This document shows positions 1-8,600 of a stretch of 18,394 nucleotides of DNA, one piece after another. Origin of the DNA: Lentisphaerota bacterium (GTDB lineage Bacteria; Verrucomicrobiota; Kiritimatiellia; RFP12; UBA1067); the NCBI GenBank assembly GCA_022839525.1, contig JALHET010000023.1, positions 6,833 through 25,226 on the forward strand. Reading direction: 5' to 3'. The number at the start of each line of letters is the position of its first letter. The first letter of the stretch is position 1. The position numbers and the translations under genes are program-made. The notes below the pieces were generated by a model, which did not search any database, was not told where the DNA came from, and worked only from the letters and a program-made list of their open reading frames with translations.

Positions 1-1629
1 GAGCGACATGTGGGTGTACTGCTCGTTCGGTGTGAGGTGCGTGGGATGGGGGTTGCCCCAGCCGACCTTGCCGACGACCAGCATGTCGGGGTCGTTCCAG
101 TTGCCGGGGGCCGCAAAGAGTTCGAGACCGTCTTGCGCGTCGGCGATTTTGCTCATGCTTTCCCATGTATCGGTGATATCGCCGGTGGTGCGCCAGCACT
201 GTCCGCCGGCTTTGCCGCCCCACGTGGAGACGTTGCCCATACCATACTGGCAGAGGCTGTGTACGATGTCACGTTTTTGGGCACGGAGCGCTTCGGTCAT
301 GAGAAGGTAAGGGCGCATCAGCTCTTTCAGCGTCTCGCCGCCGGAGATCTGCGCATAACTGCACCAGTCGTATTTCAGGTAGTCAACCCCCCACTCAGCA
401 TACGTTTGGGCGTCGAGTGCCTCGTGTTGCCAACTGCCCACGCAGCCTCCGCAGGTGAGCGGGCCGGGCGAAGAGTAAATGCCGATCTTGAGGCCTTGAC
501 GGTGAACATAGTCGGCCAAAACTTTCATGTCCGGGAAGCGTTTGTTGGGCAGGATGCGTCCGGCCGCGTCGCGTGCCTGTCCCATGAGAGTGGCATCGTT
601 CCGCTCGCCGGGATTTGTTTGCCAGTAGTCGTCGATATTGATATAGGACCAGCCGTGCCGGATCAGGCCGTTGTTTACCATGGCGTCTGCGGCCTGGCGG
701 ATCTTCACGTCCGAGACAGCGTGGGCAAAGCAGTTCCACGAGTTCCAGCCCATGGGAGGCGTGAGGGCGATCCGGTCGCCGAGTTCCAGGCGCCAGCCGC
801 GTTCGGTTTTACCCTTGGCGTTCTCGGCAATCAGGGTGACGTTGTAGGAGCCGGGGTTCTCAACCGCACCGGTGATGATACCGGTGTCCGCATCGAGAGA
901 CAACCCTTTCGGAAGATTTTTCGCCCGGTATGTGAGGGGCTCTTCACCGGTCGCGGGGATGGTGAAGAGCACGGGACTTCCGGGGCGCGCACCGTAAACG
1001 CGCGCGCCGTTGATGCGCGGCTCTTTGGGGGCGGGCGGGGTCAGGATGCCCATCTGCTCGGTGAGCGGCAGCGTCCACGGCTTTAGTGTGGCTCCCTTCT
1101 TAACAACGAAAAAGGCGTCACACCAATCCGCGTGGTCGAACGAATCGTTGTCCCCCGCGTCTGAGACGTGGAGGATCACCTGCCGGGCGCCAGTGAGGTC
1201 GGCGTGTATCCGCTTTGGAGGCTGTCGCGCCCGGATGATTCCCGAATCGGCAACGGTTTTTTGGTCGGCATAGACGCGGAATATGACCGAGCCTTTTCCG
1301 CGGATCAGCTCTTCGTCGTCAACGCCCACATGGGCCTCGAAGGAAATCGCGTTGCCACCTGTTTCAAGGGCGAACCAGCTTTCCGCGTGGGTGCCGACGC
1401 CACGGGCAAACTTCTTCCGTCCCACTTTCAAGGGATTACCGCCCACGGCGGCATTGGTGCGGGGTGTTTCCCAGCCACAGCTCATGTTGGTTAGGTCCAT
1501 CTCGTCGAGCCAGATTCTCGTTTCCGCGCAAACGCGCGGTGTGGACGAAACGGCGAACAGGCAGAGCGTGACACGGGAACAGATCGACATGCTTTTCATC
1601 ATGACTTTGATTATGCGCTTTTGACGCAT
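1..1629 (-). CDS. Secreted GH27 alpha-galactosidase-type enzyme with NPCBM and Ig-like modules (C-terminus cut by window edge)
   Basis: 543 residues are visible; the 3' end lies outside the window. Met1 at 1629 is followed by a basic and hydrophobic stretch that ends VCA-ET near residue 35, a plausible Sec signal; Met10, 11 and 14 are alternative starts. Residues about 36-185 fit an NPCBM sugar-binding module (GVGTHAESW, VGVDDE, GSVIFRVYAD, DHADWCDA). Residues about 215-285 fit a putative Ig domain (LPKGLSLDADTGIITG). The GH27 barrel starts at MGWNSWN (residue 293), with IDDYW, the nucleophile motif YLKYDWC (Asp421), the acid/base motif WRTTGDI (Asp484) and NWNDPDML. By family knowledge it should release alpha-linked galactose or a related sugar from glycans outside the cytoplasm, with retaining chemistry. 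The usual C-terminal beta-sandwich is not visible. A GGAG-like site lies about 21 nt before Met1, which is far. The start codon sits in the loop of a GCTTTT/AAAAGC inverted repeat. Substrate is inferred, since some GH27 members act on beta-L-arabinopyranosides or other linkages. Confidence 0.93.
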   Translation of the reverse strand, partial: MRQKRIIKVMMKSMSICSRVTLCLFAVSSTPRVCAETRIWLDEMDLTNMSCGWETPRTNAAVGGNPLKVGRKKFARGVGTHAESWFALETGGNAISFEAHVGVDDEELIRGKGSVIFRVYADQKTVADSGIIRARQPPKRIHADLTGARQVILHVSDAGDNDSFDHADWCDAFFVVKKGATLKPWTLPLTEQMGILTPPAPKEPRINGARVYGARPGSPVLFTIPATGEEPLTYRAKNLPKGLSLDADTGIITGAVENPGSYNVTLIAENAKGKTERGWRLELGDRIALTPPMGWNSWNCFAHAVSDVKIRQAADAMVNNGLIRHGWSYINIDDYWQTNPGERNDATLMGQARDAAGRILPNKRFPDMKVLADYVHRQGLKIGIYSSPGPLTCGGCVGSWQHEALDAQTYAEWGVDYLKYDWCSYAQISGGETLKELMRPYLLMTEALRAQKRDIVHSLCQYGMGNVSTWGGKAGGQCWRTTGDITDTWESMSKIADAQDGLELFAAPGNWNDPDMLVVGKVGWGNPHPTHLTPNEQYTHMSL

Positions 1630-1720
1630 GCCTGAAAAGCCGTTTTTAAGCTCCTGTGTCTGTCTTTCGCGACAAGGGGTTTGACGCGCGGCAAGGGTCT
1701 ATGCGAAACTCTTGTCCCAT

Positions 1721-1749
1721 CGTGCGGTTTTTCCTTTGAAAAACACACG
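1721..1749 (+). promoter_or_regulatory. Leader hairpin upstream of the parvulin gene
   Basis: An inverted repeat with a perfect 7-bp stem GTTTTTC/GAAAAAC (1727-1733 and 1738-1744) and a CTTT loop is extended by CGTG/CACG after a small interior bulge. It lies 28 bp before the start of the prolyl isomerase gene, in the divergent region shared with the GH27 gene. No U-tract follows on the + strand, so it does not look like a terminator. A mRNA-stability or regulatory role is a guess. A TTGACG (1681-1686) that could serve as a -35 box lies further upstream, but I see no convincing -10. Confidence 0.35.
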
Positions 1750-1777
1750 TAAATCGGATGGGGATGGAGAAAATGTT

Positions 1778-2614
1778 ATGGCAGTGACAGTGAACGGGAT
1801 CGAGATTCCTGAGGCGAAAATTTTGGAGGAAATGGCGCTTTTGCGTCCCGAATACACGTCCTATGTGCAAGGCAACGGCGGCGAGCCGGATGAAAGCCAA
1901 TTGCGCGAGTGGGCGGTTGAAGATTTGATCGAGGCTGAGCTGTTTCGTCAAGCTGCCCGAACGACGCAGCCCCTGCCATCCGATGAGCGCGTACAGAAGT
2001 ATTTGGATGAGAACGCAAAACGTTACGAGGCGCTTTCTCAGGAGGAGCGGTTGACCTTGGGGCGCGAAGTATTGCAGCAGAGGCGGATGCTCAAGGAAAT
2101 CCGTAAAGGGGTGAAACAGCCCGGCGAGGATGCGATCCGTGCGTATTATGATGCGAATCGTGAACGGTTTGTGGTTCCCGAAACGTTGCGGCTGTCGCAC
2201 ATTTGCCGGTTTGTGGATATCGGGAACAAAGCGGATGCCTTTCTGGATCTGTTGCGCATAAAAGCGGAGATCGACGGGCATCGGATCAGTTGGGCCGAAG
2301 CCGTGGCCGCATATTCGGAATCTTTCCAGCGCGATCAGGGGGTGTTTCCGACGGTGTCACGCGATGATGTCCCGGAGGAAATCGGGGAAAAGCTTTTCGC
2401 GCTCAAGCCGGAAGAGGTGAGCGATGTCATCGAACTTGAGGGTAGGAGTCTTCACCTGTTCCGGCTGCTGGCGAGGGAAGAACCCAGCGTGATCGAGTTC
2501 AAGGATGCGAAGGAACATTTGTCCGGCATCCTGTTTGAGCAGGCATATCAGGAGGCTCTCTACGCGGCGTTCGACGCATTGAAAGAGGCTGCGGTTATTC
2601 AACGGGGGACATAG
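1778..2614 (+). CDS. Parvulin-type (SurA/PpiC-like) peptidyl-prolyl isomerase, apparently without signal peptide
   Basis: 278 residues. The ATG at 1778 is chosen because GGAGA lies 7 nt upstream; the open frame extends back to 1712 but that part has no ribosome site. The N-terminal half (about 1-125) is charged and helical, including a DLIEAELFRQAA segment as in SurA/PpiC chaperone regions. The rest (about 128-245) has the parvulin pattern: VPETLRLSHI, then QGVFPTVSRDDVPEEIG, LFALKPEEVSDVIE and LHLFRLLAREE. The family catalyses cis/trans isomerisation of Xaa-Pro bonds and often chaperones secreted proteins. This protein starts MAVTVNGIEI with no hydrophobic segment, so it appears cytoplasmic. 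The usual GGDLG-type loop is replaced by QGVFPT, so isomerase activity is uncertain. It is divergent from the GH27 gene and overlaps the pseudokinase gene by 20 bp at its 3' end. Family call fairly sure; role unknown. Confidence 0.8.
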   Translation: MAVTVNGIEIPEAKILEEMALLRPEYTSYVQGNGGEPDESQLREWAVEDLIEAELFRQAARTTQPLPSDERVQKYLDENAKRYEALSQEERLTLGREVLQQRRMLKEIRKGVKQPGEDAIRAYYDANRERFVVPETLRLSHICRFVDIGNKADAFLDLLRIKAEIDGHRISWAEAVAAYSESFQRDQGVFPTVSRDDVPEEIGEKLFALKPEEVSDVIELEGRSLHLFRLLAREEPSVIEFKDAKEHLSGILFEQAYQEALYAAFDALKEAAVIQRGT

Positions 2615-4490
2615 GCGCAGGTTCCCGCGCGCAGTCGGCGGCCTCGGTCAGGATGGGGGCGAGCAGGGGGCAGTCTGCGGCACGGGCGGAAATTTCCGCG
2701 CGGCGCGAGGAGTGCATGAGCGTCAGGCAATAGGCTGCGAGCCTCGCCGCGTCTCTCGGGATTTCCATCCAGCTCAGCTTCGCATCGGGGGTGAGTTTGC
2801 TGATTGGGAACTCGGCGCCACGCCCATTGGCCTCAATGTGGATGACACCGTCCGCGACGGCACGGGGTATGACCGTGCGCTGTTTTCCATTGTGATCGAA
2901 GACAAGCGGTTTGCCGATCCATGTTTTCAGATATTCCGCAACAAGGTTGTCGGGGTCAGGGATTTGGCTGACCAGCGTCTCCAGTGCTCTCTTCTCTTGG
3001 AAATCCTCGGGTGTCGACTGAACCAGTTGCCGTGCGGCGGCAAGATCGCCCTTTGCAAAAGCACGGGCAAGGCTCGTTTTCAAAAGGGCTGGAATACCTG
3101 CTGGCGGGGGGGCAGGTGTTTCGTTGGGTATGGGGGCGGGGAGGTTTGGCTGGACGGCTGGCTGGACGTTCGGACGGTTCAGCGTGCTGTCCGGCATGGG
3201 GATAGGCGGTGGAGACTCGGGCGTGGCACGCTCTTCCGGTAAAAGCCCGGCGGCCTCAGACGGGTCGGGTGGCGGTGGGGCCGCGTCGGTGGGTTGAGAG
3301 GAGGACAGGGGTGGTTCGGCGTATAGGGGGGCGGCCTGATAGATGGCCCGAAACCAGAAAACCAGTGCCAGCCATGCGGCAAGAATACCCCAGCAGACCC
3401 GCATGAAGGTGAGGTTTTCCCTCCGGATATCATCCGCATGTTCGTCGATAATAGTTTTAGACTGGAAGGCGGCGATATCACCGTTCTTGGCTTTGCGTTT
3501 CAACCGGACACGAAGGGCTTTGTTATCCCCACTGCTGTGCGGAACATCCCCATCCGGGTCGGCGGAAAAATCGGCCGCAATAGTGCTGAGCGCTTCTTCC
3601 TCGGGGCATACACACGAGGGCGTTGAACCGTTGAGCAGATGACGGATATCGAGCAAAACGTCATCCCACGTCGAATACCGGTTACCGGCATCCTTCATCA
3701 TGAGCCGGTGGATGAACCAGGAAAAGGCAACCGGGATATCCCGCCGCACACGGTGGGGCGGGGGGATCTGTTGCTTGATGTGCGCGGCGAGGATCGATAC
3801 GACATCCAGGTCTTCAAAGGGCACGATGCCGGTGACCAGATGATACAGCACGATGCCCAAGGCGTACATGTCCGACTGTGTGGTGAGCTGATGCGAGCCC
3901 AGTGCCTGTTCCGGTGAAAGGAAACAAGGGGTGCCGACAATCAGGCCGTCATCCATCGCGGTGGCATTGACCTCCGGCCCCGCCTCGATCGCCAGGCTGA
4001 ACTCGGTGATTTTTGCGACGCCGCGCCGGTCGAGCCGGATCGTTGAACTTTTCAGGTTGCGGTGGACGATCTGTGCGGTCGCCCATAACTGATCAAGGCT
4101 TACGACCAGCGAGGCCGCAATCCTTAGCGCGTGTTCAACGGGTAAAGGACCCTGCCGGGTGACATGCTCCTCCAACGTGGGGCCTTCGACGTGTTCCATG
4201 ACCACATAATGCAGGGAATCGCTCTTGATGCGGGCGAACTTGCGGGCGAGCGCGAGGAAATGTTTAACCTCGGCAGGGTTGCCAGCCTCTTCTTCTTTCA
4301 GAATGCGGAGGACGACTGTCCGGTCGAGTGCCTTTTGAACCGCTTTCCAAACAACGGTTTTGCTGGTTTCGTCTATCTGTTCAACCAGCCGGAAACCGTA
4401 TTTCTCTATCCGTTGTTTGTTCACGAGTGAAAATAAAAATAACGTTACGGCAAAAAGGAAGGAAAACATCTGGCCGCATGCCTGTTTCAA
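2595..4490 (-). CDS. Membrane-anchored Ser/Thr kinase-fold protein, probable pseudokinase
   Basis: 631 residues from a TTG at 4490 that overlaps the upstream stop (TTGA). Met8 (ATG 4469) or GTG at 4424 may be the true start, since the kinase fold only begins near residue 28 (RIEKYGF). Kinase landmarks: beta3 lysine LRILK (Lys65), SPEQALG in place of APE, and DMYALGIVLYHLVTG. Catalytic parts are altered: the glycine loop is absent, the alphaC Glu position reads FLALAR, HRDLKxxN is HRNLKSST (143-150), and DFG is EFS (163-165). ATP turnover is therefore doubtful. A transmembrane helix (about 362-380) is followed by a Pro-rich linker and an extracytoplasmic C-terminal region (about 470-631, including GKQRTVIPRAVADG and FPISKL) that I do not recognise. 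The inferred role is a transmembrane scaffold or sensor. It follows the exported protein gene directly, which suggests translational coupling. Its 3' end overlaps the parvulin gene tail to tail. Confidence 0.85.
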   Translation of the reverse strand: MKQACGQMFSFLFAVTLFLFSLVNKQRIEKYGFRLVEQIDETSKTVVWKAVQKALDRTVVLRILKEEEAGNPAEVKHFLALARKFARIKSDSLHYVVMEHVEGPTLEEHVTRQGPLPVEHALRIAASLVVSLDQLWATAQIVHRNLKSSTIRLDRRGVAKITEFSLAIEAGPEVNATAMDDGLIVGTPCFLSPEQALGSHQLTTQSDMYALGIVLYHLVTGIVPFEDLDVVSILAAHIKQQIPPPHRVRRDIPVAFSWFIHRLMMKDAGNRYSTWDDVLLDIRHLLNGSTPSCVCPEEEALSTIAADFSADPDGDVPHSSGDNKALRVRLKRKAKNGDIAAFQSKTIIDEHADDIRRENLTFMRVCWGILAAWLALVFWFRAIYQAAPLYAEPPLSSSQPTDAAPPPPDPSEAAGLLPEERATPESPPPIPMPDSTLNRPNVQPAVQPNLPAPIPNETPAPPPAGIPALLKTSLARAFAKGDLAAARQLVQSTPEDFQEKRALETLVSQIPDPDNLVAEYLKTWIGKPLVFDHNGKQRTVIPRAVADGVIHIEANGRGAEFPISKLTPDAKLSWMEIPRDAARLAAYCLTLMHSSRRAEISARAADCPLLAPILTEAADCAREPAPMSPVE

Positions 4491-5350
4491 TCCCTCCCAA
4501 CGAACGGACGTTCGCCCTGAACCCCCTCGACAATGTCCAGTGCCTTACGGACATTTAACCCGTTGCCGCGCCAGACCAGCCAACTGGCGCCCTCCGCGCC
4601 GCCTATGCCTCCCGCCGAAGCCTGAAAAGCCCGCACATCCGCCAAAATGTCCAACGCTTCGATCTCAGTGACGATCTGCCCTCGCAACAGCCACATCGAA
4701 GGCAACTGCGTGATCGAGCTGACTGGTTCGTTGATCGTGTCCACAATTTCCGTACCCAGTCCGGCGACCTGTTTTTCGAGGCCGATCGGTATCACCAGAT
4801 GAGCCTTGCGCGCTACTGCCAGCGGCACGATCTTGCCGGTCGTACCGCCAGTCTGGCTGCCGATCCACACACCGACCGTCTTGTTATGGTAGTCCAGCAT
4901 GTTGCCGCCTTTTATGATCACGTCTCCGGCTTGCAGTTTTGACAGGGCCTCGTCCAGACTCATCCCCGGCTGGTGCTTGCCTTTGACCAGCACAACCTCC
5001 GGCATTTTACTTTTCGCCGTCAAGACCGCACCGCCCTTGGCCGGGGTCACGTTGCCGAGCACGAAATCACCGCTGGCAATCTTTTTGCCCAGCAGTTCCT
5101 CCGCCACATACGTGTTGGTCGTACCCTTGCAAATGACGACCATACCATTGGCCAGCGCACGCTGGACCACAGGCATTTGAGCAACTGCCTTGGCGATCAG
5201 GCGCTTGCCCTCCGCCACAGTCAACACCGCATGCGCCTGCGAAATCTCTGCACCGCCAGTCTGCGCCATCACCATGTTGAATAACCCTCCGCAACAAACG
5301 ATCACACCCCAAAAAGCCACACGTACGGCCAGGCATTTTCCTGATCGCAT
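4487..5350 (-). CDS. Exported protein of unknown function with ISOCOT-like KGTTN motif
   Basis: 287 residues. The ATG at 5350 is preceded by AAGGAG with a 7-nt spacer, and the protein then opens with a basic and hydrophobic signal peptide ending near MAQ-TGG, so this start is preferred over a longer open frame to 5443. Visible motifs: GKRLIAKAVAQMP, MVVICKGTTNTYVAEEL, GDVIIKGGNMLDYHN, GSQTGGTTGKIVPLAVARKA and HLVIPIGLEKQV. The KGTTN loop and alternating strands resemble the sugar-phosphate/CoA-transferase-like (ISOCOT) fold. This is a pattern judgement, not a search. Proteins with such loops are usually cytoplasmic, so export would be odd. The C-terminus carries a Gly/Ala-rich stretch and NGLNVRKALDIVEGV. 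Its stop overlaps the pseudokinase TTG by 3 bp, so the two are probably co-translated and may work together at the membrane. No function can be assigned. Confidence 0.8.
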   Translation of the reverse strand: MRSGKCLAVRVAFWGVIVCCGGLFNMVMAQTGGAEISQAHAVLTVAEGKRLIAKAVAQMPVVQRALANGMVVICKGTTNTYVAEELLGKKIASGDFVLGNVTPAKGGAVLTAKSKMPEVVLVKGKHQPGMSLDEALSKLQAGDVIIKGGNMLDYHNKTVGVWIGSQTGGTTGKIVPLAVARKAHLVIPIGLEKQVAGLGTEIVDTINEPVSSITQLPSMWLLRGQIVTEIEALDILADVRAFQASAGGIGGAEGASWLVWRGNGLNVRKALDIVEGVQGERPFVGRD

Positions 5351-5370
5351 ATCAAATCTCCTTTTAATGA

Positions 5371-5600
5371 TTACTTCTCCTTGATTTTGTTCGCCGTTGC
5401 CGTACTCTCGCCCGCGGGCGGCGGTTCCGCCGGATCGACACACGCAGGACGCGCCCGCCCATCTGCTTGCACGCGGTCAGCGTCCTCGGATCGCCCGGCG
5501 TATAGCCAAAGCTGCCCCAAGAACGCCCCACCCGTACCACGAACTGCCGCCGGGGACAGCATCCGCAGCGCCTTCGCGCACGTCAGCCCGACCAGGAGAA
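5371..5600 (-). pseudogene. Short coding remnant, probably frame-disrupted
   Basis: This gap between two - strand genes shows coding-like composition in two frames. About 5437-5533 reads best in one frame (WGSFGYTPGDPRTLTACKQ, GC-rich third positions). From about 5440 to the TAA at 5371-5373 the neighbouring frame looks better (PAEPPPAGESTATANKIKEK). The second frame alone gives a 63-residue open frame from 5562, but with no clear ribosome site. The stop lies 20 bp before the exported-protein start, as expected for an operon neighbour. It may be a decayed gene, a sequencing frameshift, or a short real peptide. No homology recognised. Confidence 0.25.
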
Positions 5601-5615
5601 CCTCGTCTAAACTGT

Positions 5616-8600
5616 TTACCGGACGCTCAAAACCGTGCCGCCCTTGCTGATCGTCAGGCTGATCGAATGGCCGCGCTTCGCAACCGTGAATACGAGCGTG
5701 CTCTCCCCGTCGACGATCAGGTTGATCGTATCCGCACCGGTGAGTTCATCCGCTTCGAACACAGTATAGTAGCCCGGCGTGGCCGTCAGCACATCGCCAC
5801 TCACGCGCACGGTCACCGTCGGCGGCAGCGTCGCGGCACCGTCGATCACGGTGCGGGAAACGGTGTCGCCGGCGATAACCGCTTCGATGATACCACCGGA
5901 GGCGAGGACGACATCACCCTCGACCGCACCCGAGCCGGCAATGGACGAACAGGTAAGCGTCCCGCCACTGGTGACCCGGATCGTTGCCCCGGACGCGACT
6001 TCGACCGCGCCGACCACCGCCTCGCGATAGCCGGCTCGCGACGTACCGCGCCATTTCTTGTCGAGATACGCGCGGATACGTTCCGCCTGCACATTGGAAA
6101 GTCCGTACGGATAGTACATCGCCTCGGCGATGACCTGTCCGCCCGAGAACTCGCAGTAATGCGTACCGCCGACACCGGAGATGCCGAAGTTGATGAAACT
6201 CGTCAGGGAGAGCGTATCCCAGCCACCGGTAAAACCGTCCACGAACGCATCGATCGCGGTCTCGTTGCGGACGGTCACGAAGTTGTTGGAACGACAATAG
6301 GAGGTGCTGAAGACGGTTGGTTTCTGGGAAATGAGCGGATCGGAATAACTGAACCCGTGATTATTTCCGCCACGCATCAGCCCGTAACCACTGTTATACC
6401 CCTGATCGACATCCGGCTTTCTGGCCCCGACAACCTGACCGCCGCCCTTGGCGGTGCCGAAAAGCCCCACAACCGAATGTCCGCGCGAGGACATGGTGGC
6501 ATAGCCGAGATGCATGTGCGTTGAAAGCGTAGCGCTGTGGTTGGTGCGGGCGGGGCCGAAATCGACGACCGGTTTATCGCCGAGTTCCGCGGCGGTCGTG
6601 AGCAGGGGCTTGCCGTAAGCGGCCGTGAGGCCGGTCGTCACCCCGTCCCGGCAGTCCTTCCAGTTCGAGACCGCGCCGGTTTCGTTCGTCGTGAGCGTCG
6701 AAAGCACGCCCGCGTCGATATGCAACACCGCACCGGTCGGGAGCGAATCCGCCGCCAGCGGATCGGAATTGATCGTGAGCGTGCCGCCCTTCACCTTCAG
6801 GGACGCGGTCGGAGCCACGGCATCGGCGATCAGCAACTCACCGGCACCGGACTTCTCGATCATACCGGAGACGAGCGAATCGACGACGAGCGTCTCGCCG
6901 GCAGCCTGGTTGAGCGCCGCATCCCCGGAGACCGAAGCGATCGTCCCGCCGGTCGCCCCTTTCGTCCACTGCGGCTCGCAGTTCATCCACTTGCGCATCA
7001 GGTAGCTGCGGACGGCAAGCGTCTCCGCCTCGGTGAGCGCGTTCGTGTAGATGATCGCCTCGCAGATCGCCTGGCTGCCGTTGCGATAAATCGCCCCGCC
7101 GTGAAACCCGAAATTATCCGCCTTGCAGTTCGCGAGCGGATGAAGCTCCGCCACCACGGGCGTCCGGATCGCGATACCTCCGCCTGAAGCGCTGCTGGCG
7201 TAAGGATAGCCTTGGGAGAGCGGATTGATCCGGACTCCGTTCATATAGCACGGCGCGTTCTTGACGTAATCCGGCGAAGTGGAGGGATAGAAAAGCTGTC
7301 CATACCAGTACAGCTGAGCAGGGCGCATGAAATCGCCGATGCCTGATCCGCTCCAGCCAAGGAACTGCCCGCCCGAAAGCGAACTGTCCTGCAGATACTC
7401 GACGATGAACACCGCTCGGATGTTCGTGATCGCACTGCTCCAGAGCGGCGCGGAAGTCTCGGCGAGAACCACGGTGTTCTCCCCATTGCGCTGGGTCATC
7501 ATGCCCATTGTTCCCCGCGCCGCGGTAAACGTCTCGTAGACCGGATACTTCGTCCCCGTCGGTGCCGCGGTCATGTATTTCGAGTCCCGTCCTCGGATAT
7601 CGTAGATCTTCGCCACCTTGTTCTCGGTCTCCGGAACGAAATCGATCGCCGAGGAATCGGTGAAGTCGACCCAGAAGGCCGGATCGCCGACGACCCGGCC
7701 TTCCGGAAGTTCATTGATGACTTCGCCGGATCCGCCACGCACCCGAATGGAGGCGCCGTCGCGGAAGATGACGCCGGGGGGAATGGACACCATCGAATCG
7801 ACGGTCAGCGTGCCGCCCGAGAGGATCGCGCCGGACGCCATCGTCACGGAGGAACCCGAGACCTCGCCGTTGAGCTTCAGTTCCGCGCCGGGCGAGACGG
7901 TCACCGCCGAGATGTAGCTGCCGGAGACGAATTCCAGCGTGCCGGCTTCAAGCGTGATCGCCCCGGTGTATTTTGTGGTAACCGAATTCGTGGCCGCGAG
8001 CTTGAGCGAACCCGTGCCGTCCTTCACCAGCGTACCGTAATGTTCGGACAGATAGGCGATCTCGGCGTCGGTTCCCCCGGGAACGGTGAGCCGCGCGATC
8101 TTGCCGACATTGACCCACACCTCATTGCAGGCAGGGAACCCAGGCTTCTTCCCCGCTGTCGTCGGCTGCGCGAATTCAAGATGGCAGTTGGAGAGCTTGA
8201 CGATGTATCCGGTCTGCCAGGCGTTGCTGATAACGACCTTGCCGGGATAATATCCGTCCGTCGTGTCAAATCCATACCGATAGGCATACTTCCCGTCGTC
8301 ACCGAGCTGGGCGAGATTCACCGTGAGCGCGTCCGCCGACGCGTACTGGTTGGCGTAGAGCGTCACATAACCGGACTCGCTGTTGTAATGAACGAAGCGG
8401 CCCATCGGCATCGTCAGCTTCGGACTGAACGCGGCGAAAACGAGCGCGGCGGAATCGGCATTGTCCTCGGCAGGCGCGGAAAGTTCGATGGTCGAGCTGT
8501 CGAAGACGCGCTTCAGATAGGTGCCGCTGGCGACGAGTCCCCCGGCGGACGACGTAACGGGCGTGCCGACCGGAAGCGCATGGGCATCACCCCCGACCTT

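Noticed and set aside
10..1086. Long + strand open frame of 358 codons opposite the GH27 gene
   Set aside because: The - strand carries unmistakable GH27 and NPCBM motifs over the same bases; the + frame is a high-GC shadow with no recognisable content.
5351..5443. Longer start for the exported KGTTN protein
   Set aside because: The ATG at 5350 has AAGGAG at ideal spacing and begins a normal signal peptide; the extra 31 residues would bury it.
5397..6524. + strand 375-codon frame opposite the giant exported protein
   Set aside because: Arg/Asp-rich shadow composition and no ribosome site; the - strand frame has a signal peptide and repeated LamG-like motifs.
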